From the NCBI RefSeq assembly GCF_030052815.1, contig NC_079505.1, positions 78,810,351 through 78,874,350 on the forward strand: DNA of 64,000 bases, written 5' to 3'. The position numbers and the translations under genes were made by a program. Under the pieces are notes generated by a model, which did not search any database, was not told where the DNA came from, and saw only the letters and a program-made list of their open reading frames with translations. This document shows positions 36,597 to 49,103 of the stretch, one piece after another (the first letter of the stretch is position 1; each line of letters begins with the position of its first letter). This DNA comes from Hevea brasiliensis (taxonomy: Eukaryota; Streptophyta; Magnoliopsida; Malpighiales; Euphorbiaceae).

Positions 36597-37279
36597 AAAG
36601 CATGGTCCAATGATTCCCATTTTATAAGTTAAAATGTGACCTTATAACGTGTTGCTCACGGTAATGTTAATAAAATAATTTTAGTAATTCATTTTACATG
36701 TTACTATGAATATGTTTAAATTTTACATGAACTGATATTTCGTAATTTTTGGCATTTAATTAGTTATAATATTTACTAAAATGCTTAGGAAAATTTTATT
36801 TTTTATGGTAAGAAAATAATGCTTGGCTAATGGAATGCCCTGTAATCATAATCATCCAACATATGGATTCAGAAAATCAATAATATTTTCAGTCAGTTCA
36901 AGCAATTTGATTCAATTACAGAGTAAATAATAATTAATAAATTAATATTTTTAAGGTAAAACAAAAATTCACATTTAAAAGTCACGAGGGATTAGAGGAT
37001 AAATATATTTCTATTATTTCTGATATTAATTAGCCATTTTGAATACGAAAACTACAATGTATAGAAGCATTCAGAAGGATCCCAACGAGGAAAAAAAAAA
37101 AAAAAAACCCTTCCCACAATATGACAGGAACTTGAAGGCACCTCCCAAACAATTTTCTCAATGATCAATTCTTTTTGTCTTAGCCGAGTATAAGGGCACA
37201 CTTACTGGGACTCCTAAAGAGAAGAAAAAAAATTTCCGAAGGCAGAACAAAAATGTGAATCTAATGGTACCATTTTGCA
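36597..37279. other. Spacer, including the TTM gene 3' UTR
   Basis: AT-rich, with a poly-A run at about 37090-37107. The right part should be the 3' UTR of the minus-strand TTM gene. Confidence 0.5.
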
Positions 37280-39208
37280 CTAGAAAATCCTTCTGCACAT
37301 GCTGAATCCTAAAACACCAATCGACAAAATAAGAGCAATTTTTGTGATTTCAAAATCAGCGATTGTGCTTCTCCTATTCGTTCTTACTTGCTGAGATCTC
37401 TGTCCTAAGCTCTCGCGAAGTAGATTGCTTAAAGTATCTAACTGGTGCTTGACTTGCCGTTGTCCCCGAGCAACGCCAGATATCTGCTTCACATAGAAAG
37501 ATAAATAAGGAAATTGATAGGATGAGCAAACTTCAAAAACCGAATGCATTGGAAAAATGTACAAACATATAACTCTACCATGATCAAATTAACTTAGCTG
37601 TCGATAGAACACGCGAAATTCCTTTCTCTCAACCTCTCAAGTTTATTGACAAGTGTTTTTTTTTTTTAAATATAAGTTTCACAAAAACTTGTTAGATAAT
37701 CAACCTCTTATCAATACGGAAACTAAAGAGTGGCAAGTCCACATCAATACCCTCTATCTGTCTCATACCCAATTTTGGGAACTTCACTCCCACATCTTAA
37801 TCTAGAAATATGGAACTTAGAAAATAGCACAGCTGAATAAAATATTAAAAAAAGAAAAGTGGGTTTGAAGGGGCTAGTTGTAGTACCTCTTCCATTAATG
37901 GTGACTCCTTAGCCAACTGAGAGGAAGATGAGGAATTAGACATTTTGGATCCAGTCAAGGAACCATTGCTTAAACCAGAAAGGAAGTAAGACGTGGAAGC
38001 AGAGCCATTACATGCTTCAGCTTGGAGACCCAAGTTTTGTTGGCTGGAAGAACTTCTATTGATGTTTAATTTGGAGTTTAGCTCTTCAATACGGGCTGCA
38101 AACTCATCCATTCTATCATTTAGAGAGGATATCTGTTCTGAAAGTTGAGTGAGGATTCCCTAAAGAGAAGAGAAGAAGAAAACAGATGAGATTAACAGGG
38201 AAGACTTTTTGAGTTCTACTTCTAGAGCTTCATTATAGTGAAAAATGACCAAACAGTTGATACAAAATGACTTTGGAATACCTGATTTGTTAGCACTGTC
38301 ATTGACTCTGTGTTTCTCTCAGTATGCATTTGGTTATTTGCAGCAAGTCCAGTAAGCTTGGACAAGTTCCTGTCACTTTGGCTTGAATATGAATGTGACA
38401 TACCACTGCTTGATGTAAATAATTACCCCTCTATTAGTTAAGGCAGCCAGCTTTTGAATAATGTTTCAACAAATAAAGATGATAATACAAAAGCAACACA
38501 AGAAAATATAATTTGGTGGTATTGGTGTATTGCACCTTTTGAGATTCTTGTTTCTCATAGCAACCCGATCAGCAGAGGCTCGCAAAAGTGCTTCTTTGGG
38601 GCTTGAAACCAAATCCTCATCTAGGCTGAGCTTTGTCTTCAAATCATCTGGTAAAGCCTGCAGAATGATCAGATCAGGAATACCTACGTAGGAGAAGTCA
38701 TCACAAGTATTGGATATTGTCATACCATAACTTCATCTACAAGCTTTTCCAGTTGAATCTGTTCTATGTAGGTACGTGGAACATAAAAGCCTTCCAAACC
38801 TAGCCGCTCTGCAACACATCTCACAACCAAGCGATCTTTTCCTTGAACCTTTTTGCAAAAACAACCAAGAATGTGAGGTTTATACAACTTATATGCAAAC
38901 TACCAATGAGGCTTTTGGTAGCAATAAAAATAAGCAATTAACAATTCTCTTGGTCATTATAATTAAAGAGTGAAAAATTCAGTGTTCTCAGACAATTGAT
39001 AGCATAAGATGATTATAACTGACTAATCCTTGCTGTCATTGGCAATGCAAAACAAACAGATTTAACATCACCTCTAATACTTAGTGCCATGTAATAGTAA
39101 CTTATGATAACTTCTGAGAAGAAATTTGCAATGAAAAACAAGTGGATATATGGAGAATATAAATAAAAAAAAAAGTGAAAACATCTTAACCTATTCCTTT
39201 ATTTCAAT

Positions 39209-39243
<35 letters not shown>

Positions 39244-42200
39244 AAAATCAGCAAGTACAATAAACTGTCTAAGCATAAGAAATATGGAAAACTGTTAAAT
39301 ATCAGCGCTTTCCACACGGAAGGAATTTAAAATTGCAGTAAAGCACATTGTAAATATGCATTCCTAAGTAGATGAATCCATAGAAATTATGTAGTTGTAC
39401 CTGAACATATTGACGATTTAGTTGTTCTAGCCAATCAATTGTCACACACACACTATCATTAAAGAATACATGGCTGCTTCTTTTAAGGATGGTTGCTATT
39501 GTGTATCCCAAGGCCATTAGCCCACCAAGAAGCCGCACACTCACTTCAAAACTGATCCTTGGTGATATAACAAATGGAGCATCTGTTACCCATTCCTGAA
39601 ATTGAGAATTATAATTGATCACATCAGATAAAGATATGGAAGTAAGTTTTTTATATAAAAACAACAAACTGCCCAAAATCCAAACTGCAAGATAACTACA
39701 AATTTTGTCCTATTGAAGTTTATATACTATTTTTAATAGTCATATTAATAAAACACACATGTGGGCCCAAGATTTCCTTAATTTTTTATCCTAGGAAAAA
39801 TTTTATCCATGGTCATCAGTCTTATCAGTCATTTCAATGCAGTCAATAAACTTTTATTTGTTACACACAGATTTTAATTTGTTTCAATAGACCTGGCCAA
39901 CTTCGTTCAATATAAATTCAGCCAGACTTTTTTGGGGTAGTCAAATAAGATTTTGCTAATACAGCTATACAATTAAAAGTGGGCCATAGGACTTTCTTAC
40001 TAAGTTGCTATGTAAAAATTTAACTAAACCCCTTGCATTTTTTAAATAGTGACCTCATCAATACACAAATTAAAGTCGAGCGATTTTACAAGAAAATTTG
40101 AATTTAAGTGACTTCAATTAGTTATAAATCAGTGATAATAGGTGAAATTAACCAATACTCTAAATGCCAGCATACATTAACATGCATACCACCATTTTTA
40201 GAACCAAATAAATTAGTAACATAGCTTGATATGTTAAGCATGTGCTGTCTGCTGAGCTCACATTCATCAAATGCTGACCTCAGGGATAAAAAAATAAGAT
40301 GTAGATATCCTTGCAGAATACAACCAACATCATTCTAAGAGAGTTAACAAGGTGGGTAGAGGCCAGCTAAGTGACATGTCCTTGTTTTGTGCTGTTCAGA
40401 AAAATATAGAGGCACATCCTTTCCAACGGTGTGTAATATGTTTCTTAACATATATTTCTAAAATTTATCAAAGTGTACAGGCATTCAAGTCTGCCAGGAC
40501 CAATAACTGTGTAACACAAAGGAAACTAAAATTCTAAAGGGCAAACCTCAAACATAAGATTGTATTTTCCATCTTTATTCCTCATTCTCAGATATGACTG
40601 GCAGGATTCAGGATCTTCACCAGGTGGTAGAAGATATATATCATAGGTCTGCTCTGTTGTCTCTGTATGTTCTTCAGAGAGAACAGCCTTGATCTGATCC
40701 ACCACTACCTTCTTTGCTGACTACAATGAAAAAAATACTCAGATATTAGTATAAATAAAAATATGGCAATAAATAAACCATGGATGGCGCAGTGGAGAGA
40801 TTGTGAAAAACCTCACTGCTAAAGGGATAATCTAGGAAGCACATTAACCAGCCTCAACACAAGTATAAGAATGAAAAACTAAAACTAAATAGCTCAACAG
40901 AAATCAAAGTGGAAAACAAGTAAACAACCTTTAATACATAAGTAGGACTCTGGAATCCAGAGAAAGGGTTGAATTTGTTTATAATTTTTATATGTGCTGT
41001 TTGGAGATCTGGCTCAATAAAAGCTTTGTACATTGGATATACCTGCAATAAAAGTTGAGCTGAGTATTTGAAAAGCAGCATTGTGCATAAATGGTTTTAA
41101 AACATATTTAAAAAAAAGCAAACCGTTTCAGATATCTGCTGGATAATTTCCTCTGGTGCTTGGCCAGCACGTTGGATGTCTCGTAGAACCCGTTTTACAA
41201 GGTCAAAATGAACTCCCCCAGTCACCGATACTCGAAGGTCGAGCATAGGTCGCAGCTTTTCGCTCAAGGCATAGATTCCCTCAATAATCACTATGCGAGA
41301 AGGTGGCACTTCAACCGTCCTATCACAATTCATGCCTTACTTAGGTTTAACATAAACGCTATATATGGAAAAGTACATATGATAATAAACTTGATAGCTT
41401 TTAGAAGAATAATAACATGACCTACTGGAAGTTATAACTATTTGTACATATCAAAGCAAGCAGTGGTTAACCTGTATCCAATGCGGGAGCTAGACTTGAA
41501 ATCATAGATTGGAACCTCAGCTGATTTTCCTGCCTTTAAATCATGGACATTCTTGAGAAGTGTGTCATAATCTGTCAAGCGTGGATCTGTTCAAAAACAG
41601 TATTAGAACCAATGGCTTACAATGCATGCTTTGTCTCAATTTCAAATCATTGCTACTCTCAATAATGGCTCATAACATATTCTCCTTATAAAAGTGGTAA
41701 GGAGTTATAATCAAATTTCCTTATATTAAATGAAGACTACAACATAGTCCAAGATTTTAGCAGAGATTTTCACTTGACATTAATCACGAATGAAAATTTG
41801 GATAACGAAACAGTGACTGTTCAGGTCCATGAGATGAAATTTGGAGGGTCAAAAATAAGGTCAAGCTTCACTTCTTTCTCATGGCTAGGAATAAGTATAT
41901 ATCATATTCTCAAATCTCAAATATATGTAATAGTTGAAACCATGCTTAAAACAACAAATCAAATAAAAAGTTCCCTAGACTTAACACAACACATATTTCT
42001 ATAGGTCAACTCTTCCTAATACCTTCCAAAGCCCTATGATCCAAAAACATCAACCACCAGCAAACCAAATCTTGTCTCATGATATCACCAAGAGTAGAGA
42101 ACCACTCTATTTAACAGTTAATCCTCCCCCTTTCCCAGAGCATTGCATTCTCCCAAGCCGTCAATATCTCTGCAATTGCTAAATGCTCAAATCCCATATA

Positions 42201-43810
42201 GCACCCCCAACTTATCACACATATTAGCAGCCAAATCTCACATCCATTCACATATTTAAAAAAGATTTCCTAGAGAGCGAAATGGCACTGAGGACTAAAA
42301 TATATTATAGCAACTTAAAAAGTAATTTGAGACAATAATTTAAGCTTTATTGAATGGCAAAGCATTTAAGGCACTGAATGTTACAGCTAAAGCACAGAGA
42401 TATCTAAAATTTCATAATAACATGTTCACAAAGACACCAAAATATTCATAGGTTCAATCTCTATTCAGTAGTGCAGACGTTTAACTAATACTATGTCCCA
42501 GAAGTCAAGAAAACTTACATTCTAAATCTATAAGCAGTTATCAACTACGACAAATCAGGATTAGTTCACAAATAAATCAAAGATATAGACAGTGAGGAAT
42601 CAAGACTCAAGACGCATTCTGGACAGGAGATGTGGAGTCAACAGAACAGATGCAATGAGATGATAAAACAAGAAATGATAAGTGAAAGCCAACAGCTGAG
42701 GCACATATCTGCAGGAGGAAGGAAACTTTAAGTTGAAAGTATGTACCCCATGTTTAATGAAATTAGGGGAAATTAACATTTTTTTTTTTATCTTAGACAA
42801 AAATAACATTAATCAATATCTATGACAGTCAAAAGTTAGGGACCTTAATTTCCTCCAAAGCACGAATAACATACCCTTCTTCTTAGTGATCAGATCAAAC
42901 TGTACTCTCATGCCCGCAGCCCCCCCCCCCCCCCCCCCAAAAAAAAAAAAAAAAAAAAAGAGAGAGATTCATTGTACAAGGGAATGATTATAACGCAACC
43001 CACATAACAGCAAACTACCAGGTTATAAGCCTTGAGAATAATTTTGTGCATAACATAAGCCTAAATTGTTACCAAGGATTCTGAAATACAGCATTGATGG
43101 TGGAGGAGGAAGTCACTGCAATGAGTTCACTAATTGGTTTTCTGGAAAGCTTCTACATGGTTACAGATAGTCTTACATCAGTGAATGATGTACATGCATG
43201 CCAGGGGAAAAATAGCATCTTTAGTGCATAGATGATTTTATCATTTAAACTATATAATTTCTGTAATCACAAGAGTATTATCTAGTATGCTCAAAAATAC
43301 CACAACCTAGATCTTTCCACCAAATTTATCAAACAGAAAATAAATAAATAGCTTGCAAAATCTGGCTGAAAAATTGATGGAAGACACATCTTTGACATTA
43401 TATTTACTTAAAACTGTTCAAAAGAATACAAAGTTTCAGAAGGAAAGCTTAAATGAGTTAAAAGATAAATCACCATCAAAATTGCCGTCAACAACTCGGC
43501 TAGAATCATTGTAGTTGTCCATTGAAATGACGGCAACATTGGGCATGAAGTTTTGTACCTTCTCTGTGAAAACAGTCTTCCCAGCCCCTGAAGGACCTGC
43601 TAAGCCTACCAGTATTATTCCATCATTGTTTTGGGCTAACAATTGGCATGCACGGATAAACAAAAAGAACCCTTTCTCAAATGTATAAGCCTGTTGAATT
43701 GGAGCAATCTCATAGCGATCACAGTCCTTTCTCTTAACCAATCTGACTTGGTCTTTCAAGAGGCCATGCCTTTTCTGGTGTAATTCAGCATTAGAATTAT
43801 CTTGGGCCAT
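37280..43810 (-). CDS. TTM: Triphosphate tunnel metalloenzyme, TTM1/TTM2 type (P-loop kinase plus CYTH domain)
   Basis: Eleven exons join in frame to about 658 residues: 43474-43810, 41472-41586, 41124-41319, 40929-41042, 40547-40720, 39401-39595, 38726-38848, 38536-38657, 38282-38405, 37887-38159 and 37280-37483. The N-terminal uridine-kinase-like domain has the P-loop GPSGAGKT (72-79) and [16 protein letters not shown]/triphosphate-tunnel domain follows; its usual ExExK signature appears as TYVLK (250-254), as in Arabidopsis TTM1 and TTM2. Next come a coiled-coil-like stretch ([18 protein letters not shown]), a Ser-rich linker and a C-terminal membrane anchor (about 636-655). The Arabidopsis proteins are pyrophosphatases at the mitochondrial outer membrane, TTM2 restraining salicylate defence and TTM1 promoting senescence. 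Which of the two this is was not settled. It looks intact. Confidence 0.95.
42920..42959. repeat. Poly-C/poly-A tract in the TTM first coding intron
   Basis: About 19 C followed directly by about 21 A, within the 1.9-kb intron 41587-43473. Exact lengths in such runs are unreliable. Confidence 0.9.
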
Positions 43811-44938
43811 CTTAAAAGGTATGCTAACTCCCTCTGATTGAAAGAAATAGAAAATGCAGCAAAATAAATAGTCTCAAGAGCGAGAGAGAACACAACAACA
43901 TCTAAGAAGAAGTGGGGAGATGTTGATTGAATGAAATGATGAAATTTAACCCGGAAAATAAAAAATTTAACATACAAAAGCAATAGCATAACTAAAGAAT
44001 GTAAAACAAAGTTACTGATGAATCTGCCAGTGCAATGCTGACATAGAGAAATTAATTCACAGAGTCAACTTCGGGTCGTCTGCAACAAAAACATAGAAGC
44101 CTGTACGGACCTTTTTATTTGATTACTAAAACTAAAACAAGTCACTATTAACATCCCGATGCCAAATTACATAATTACATCAAATTACTGCCACATTTAG
44201 CACTACATACTCCAATATTCACTTTGAAAAGGCGCTCAAAGGAGGAAAAAGAAACGCTACTTCAACTTTGTCACCTCGTAAATAAAAAATTCAAAAAAAA
44301 CTTAACCATCTGCCTTACGACAAAATAAGAAACATTTCGATCCAAACACACCCACCATTGCGTGTAAAAGCCAAAAGCAGATGGCAAAGCGAAATCAATA
44401 CACAAAACATCCTGATCAGAAAATCATTGAAACCCTATGAAACAAGGCGAAAAACTCAGTTCCAACAAGTTGTACAAACACAATAGGACATCATATCAAA
44501 GCAACCATCTCATCAAACCCACAAATCAAACGATCAAAACAATGATTGCCAGATAACAAAATGGGAAAACCAACAATACCCAGAAGGAAAAATGGATCAA
44601 AATCATCGAAGCAAAGCAAGGGATTGGACAGTAAGAGCACTAACCGAATCACAGTGAGTTCAGTTTATTTTAATGGCAATGAGACAGAGCTAAGTGGTAG
44701 CAAAATACCAATAAAGCAGGAAGAACTACAAGGCCACTCGTATAAAAGGTCGGTTTATCGATATAACGGAAGATATTTTCTTTCCTGAATATGGAAGTAT
44801 CTGATTTTTCCCGGATTTTTTTATTAAGAGAGTTTGTTTTTCAGAGAATCTGCAATTACACTCGAGAAAGGCCCAGAAGCAGAGACCGAGGCCAGAGGAA
44901 GGATAGAAAGGAGAAAAAAAAGAGAGGTGCTTATATAG
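43811..44938 (-). promoter_or_regulatory. TTM 5' leader region and TATA box
   Basis: On the minus strand a TATATAA box lies at 44931-44937. It is followed by a C/T-rich likely transcription start region at about 44880-44905. The distance to the ATG at 43810 implies a leader intron, but I could not choose its sites firmly. Confidence 0.5.
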
Positions 44939-45545
44939 GGCTCTAATTTTTATTTTAAATAATAAATTTAATAATATATTTTCTAGTTTCCTCCATAATC
45001 ACAGTCAGTATCGAACCAGGAGCCCTCTACTCTTTACCAAAACCCACAATTGCTTCAGACTTAGTTCACGCCTTCAAAGGTCGGCTTAGCTTGGCTCTTT
45101 GTCATGTTTCATAACCATGGATACATGAACTTCTCACATAAATTTTTATCGAGTATTATATTTAAAATTTATATTTTTAATTTATAATATATTTTAATAC
45201 ATTATTTTATATTATATAATGATAATAAATTAAAATAAAAAAGAAAATTTATCTCGCTCTACTCATGGAGGAGAAATTTCCATCCCGACTTCAATTCTGA
45301 ACAAAATAAAAATGAAAGTTCCTTACTAACTGCATGAGTTCTTCCAAAGGGGCATTTGCTCCTTTTCCATTGGCTTATGAGCACAGTCCTTCTTTTCCTT
45401 GACTTTACCATACCCACCTCTAGTTGCTAGGGATAGCTAGATTGGGAAAGTGACCTTTCATATATATCTTTAATTTACATAAATTTAGAGAAAATTGAAA
45501 AAAAATATATTAAATATAATCAATGATATATATTTTATAACTTTT

Positions 45546-45579
<34 letters not shown>

Positions 45580-46657
45580 AATTATTCACCGATCCCTATA
45601 TATTGAATTATTCAATATATTTTAAACCATTAAATTAGGTAAGATTATAATCAGTTGACTTTTATTGGTAAAAAAAGAAAATTCTTATTCTTATTTCAGT
45701 GAAATCAATTTAAAAAAAAAATCATTTTACAGATAAATTAAATTAATGAAAGTTATTTTTAATAAAAATAATTTTATTATATTTATTTATTTATATTTTT
45801 AAATATTTTAAATATAAAAAATTGAAAATTTATTTTTTTATGAAAGAATAGTTGCTTTTCTTGATTGAAGAACGTGTCAACCACCGCATCAGGTCATAAA
45901 TTTGGCATTTTCACTTTATTCTCTGACCAATTCAAAGATTATAATTATATCTCATCGACTCAATTCATCGCGCAATGTGACATCCCCCAATGTCGGTCAT
46001 GAATCTGACCACCTACAAGACTTAGTCGACTACCTTTAAAAATAATAATAAAAATTACTATAACTTTTTAAAATTATAAAATTTTAAATTTAATTATTAA
46101 TTAAAATTAAATAAACTAATATCAATTAGAAATAATTTGATTAGTGTTTTTGTACCTTTTAAATTATAAAAAAATATAAAAAGCGATAAAATTTAAAGTT
46201 TGAGTTCCTTTGTTTATTTTTTATAAAATTATTTACTTTTATATAAAAAAATATAAAAAAATTTTTACCAGTGGCTACCTTTAGATATTTTTTATTTTTT
46301 TTATTATTTTTTATTATTTTTTTTAATAAATTCTCATATTTATATCCATCTAAAATAAATTTAAGACCCATTTGAAATAAAATTTAAGTTTTTCTTTTCA
46401 TGTTTATGTTTTTTAGAAATAAATTTGTGTTTTTCTCTCTAATATTAAGGTTTTGTTTTTCACCACTATTGAAGTTTTATTTTTTTCTCAAGGGCTTTAT
46501 TTTTATTTTTTTTAATATTTGAATGGATTGGCAATTTGAAATATGGTATAGAGGTTGATTTCTTTTGATTGGAGACTTAAATATTAAATAATGATTTAAT
46601 AAAGTCTGATAATGTGACATATTCCTTTATCAACATTTGGTGATTTAATATTCTCTA
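44939..46657. other. AT-rich intergenic
   Basis: No gene is supported. There is a (TA)n run at 45547-45578. A TGTGACATCCCCC string at 45977 resembles an LTR start, but no matching end or target duplication was found. Confidence 0.5.
45547..45578. repeat. (TA)n microsatellite
   Basis: An uninterrupted TA run of about 16 units. Confidence 0.95.
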
Positions 46658-48050
46658 TAAGCCACAAAAATAATATGATCCCGAAAGTATAATATTACAG
46701 AAAATTTTTTAGTCATTTAAAATAAAAAAGGATCGATTATTATTCGAAAGGTTATTTTACTCTATTCATATCATTTACGAATATAATATTTTAATTATTT
46801 ATATTTATATTTTTTTATATCGATATTATGATATATTCATTTTATTATTTTTATTAATGAACTATTAAATTTATCTAAAAAAAAATTCGAAAACAGCTTA
46901 ATTATTTTATTTTTTATTTTTTTCTTGTTAATTTTTATTTTTCACATTGACTAACGTAACTGTGAACGAATAATTAAGATCAACGTCAAGAAAATGTAAA
47001 CAATATATTAAAATTAGTTAATTAATAAATATAAAAATATTAAAAATAAATTAAATTTCAATTTATATAAGGTGATTTAAAAAATACCTTGAATCGTAAA
47101 AAAAAATAAATAAAAAAGAAATTTCGAACATACCTTTTGTAATTTAATAAAAAATAAATTTTATTAAATTTTGAATTAACGTAATGAAGGTAGCAAAACA
47201 AAATGAAGTCAAAAAATGGATTCTTTCTTCTGCAGAACCTAATAATTTTGAAAAACCTTGTTTTCTAGCCCCATTAGTCAAAGTCTTCTAACAAATATTT
47301 AATGTACCTTGTAATAAGGTTTGGAAAAATTAATGGAATGACAGATAATTTCTTCAACTGTTTTCTTCTTGTCCGTTTGTTTTATTTTCTTTTTATTCAA
47401 TCTAAAATTAGACGTCACGCCGTTTATGATTTGGATTGAAATCAGAATTGATTCGAAGTTTTAATTTGGGAAGGACAGAGATTAAGATTGTAATTTCAAT
47501 TATATCGTTCAAAATTTAATTTAATTGATTATAATATAATCGTTGAAAAATATTTTAAATTTATTAAAATATTTTAAAAATATTTACAATAATAACAAAT
47601 AATAATTTAACAAATAGTTGAAATTGTCTTTATAATAGCAATAGTTTAAAAAATTATTGAAAGATCTAAGCTTTATTTATTTTATGAAAAATAAATTATA
47701 TGCTCATAAAATATTTTTATTATTTGATTGCAATATTATATTGATAGTATGTATTTATTTTATATATATATATAATGAAAAATAATTTTTTTTAAATAAA
47801 ACTATTTTATTTAAAACTGATTTATTTTTTATTAGAAAAATTTTTTTTATTTGACTAATTTTTAAAAAATTTTCAAATGATAAGAAATAATAAAAAAAAT
47901 TCGTAAAATAAGCGAAGCCTAAACCCAAGTGGAGCTTACGCAAGTTAGGCTCCGGTAAGACACAAACAGAGATGACCACAAACTTGGTCCAGCTTACCCC
48001 AATTGGTATCTCTTCTGGCGTTGAGTTTAGTGGAATAAATAAGCCTAGTC
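46658..48050 (+). repeat. 1.4-kb segmental duplication, left copy
   Basis: Nearly identical by eye to 51151-52528, in the same orientation, from ATAAGCCACAAAA to AAGCCTAGTC. It is mostly AT-rich non-coding DNA. A GC-richer block at the right end (ACCCAAGTGGAGCTTACGC) looks like a promoter or a gene remnant. The right edge joins foreign sequence starting TTCATGGAG. Confidence 0.9.
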
Positions 48051-48119
48051 TTCATGGAGTTCTGAGATTGTTATTCCAGTATCTATTGTGCATATGTTGG
48101 AATAAACAAACTTGGTCCA

Positions 48120-49052
48120 GCTAAACTTGCACAATTATATATAAACAAGATTGTTGGTCTTCATGGAGTTCCAGTTTCCATTATCTCTGATCGTGGTACT
48201 CAGTTTACTTCTCGATTTTGGAAGAAATTCCAAGAAGTTTTAGGAACACGAGTAGACTTTAATATTGCTTTTCACCTTCAGATGGATGGACAGTCAGAAA
48301 GGACCATACATACATTAGAGGACATGCTTCGTGCATGCGTTATGGATTTTGGTGGCTGTTGGGATCATCATTTGCCTTTAGTGGAGTTTGCTTATAATAA
48401 CAGTTATCAGGCAAGTATAGAGATGGCTCCATATGAGGCATTATATGGTCGAAAGTGTAGGTCACCGGTTTGTTGGGATGAAGTTGGAGAAAGAAGGCTT
48501 ACTAGACCAGAGTTGATACAATTAACTTCAGAGAATGTTCGACTAATTCGTGATCGACTTTTGACTGCTCAAAGTCGACAGAGAAGTTATGCTGATCCTA
48601 AACGTAAAGATGTAGAATTTATGATTGGTGATCATGTATTTCTGAGAATTTCCCCTATGAAAGGAATCATGAGGTTTGGGAAGAAAGGGAAGCTTAGCCC
48701 TCGTTTTGTTGGTCCATTTGAAATTTTGGAGAGAATTGGAGCAGTTGCCTACCGTTTAGCTCTTCCACCTGGTTTTGCACATGTACATCCAGTTTTCCAT
48801 ATTTCTATGCTTAGGAAGTATGTACCAGATCCATCTCATGTTTTACAACATCAAACCATGCAATTTAGGGATGATATGTCATATGAGGAGCAACCAGTAA
48901 AGATTTTAGATTGACAAATTAGGAAACTCCGATCTAAGGAAGTGGCTTTGATCAAAGTCTTGTGGCATAATCACTCAAGTAGTGAGGCCACATGGGACGC
49001 AGAATCTGAAATGCGAGCCAAATATCCTCACTTATTTGATTCTTCAGGTTAG
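48120..49052 (+). pseudogene. Ty3/gypsy integrase C-terminal half plus chromodomain, truncated
   Basis: The sequence opens in mid-integrase at AKLAQLYINK and continues ISDRGTQFTS, MDGQSERTIH and EFAYNNSYQ, the integrase core with its catalytic Asp and Glu region. Then follow the C-terminal GPFEIL segment and a chromodomain (EATWDAESEMRAKYPHLF). A TGA at 48912-48914 interrupts the frame just before the chromodomain, where relatives usually have Arg (CGA to TGA would explain it). Protease, reverse transcriptase and RNase H are absent. A polypurine tract and the 3' LTR follow directly. It belongs to the chromodomain-bearing gypsy group and is dead by truncation and stop codon. Confidence 0.93.
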
Positions 49053-49103
49053 AATTTTGTCTATTCAAATTCGGGGACCGAATTTTTTTTAAGGGGGGAA
49101 GTA

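Noticed and set aside
44546..44788. An 80-codon plus-strand frame
   Set aside because: Antisense within the TTM leader region, without a recognisable domain or promoter.
45977..46618. Possible solo LTR (TGTGACATCCCCC start, GTGACA end)
   Set aside because: The flanking five bases do not match and there is no other LTR hallmark.
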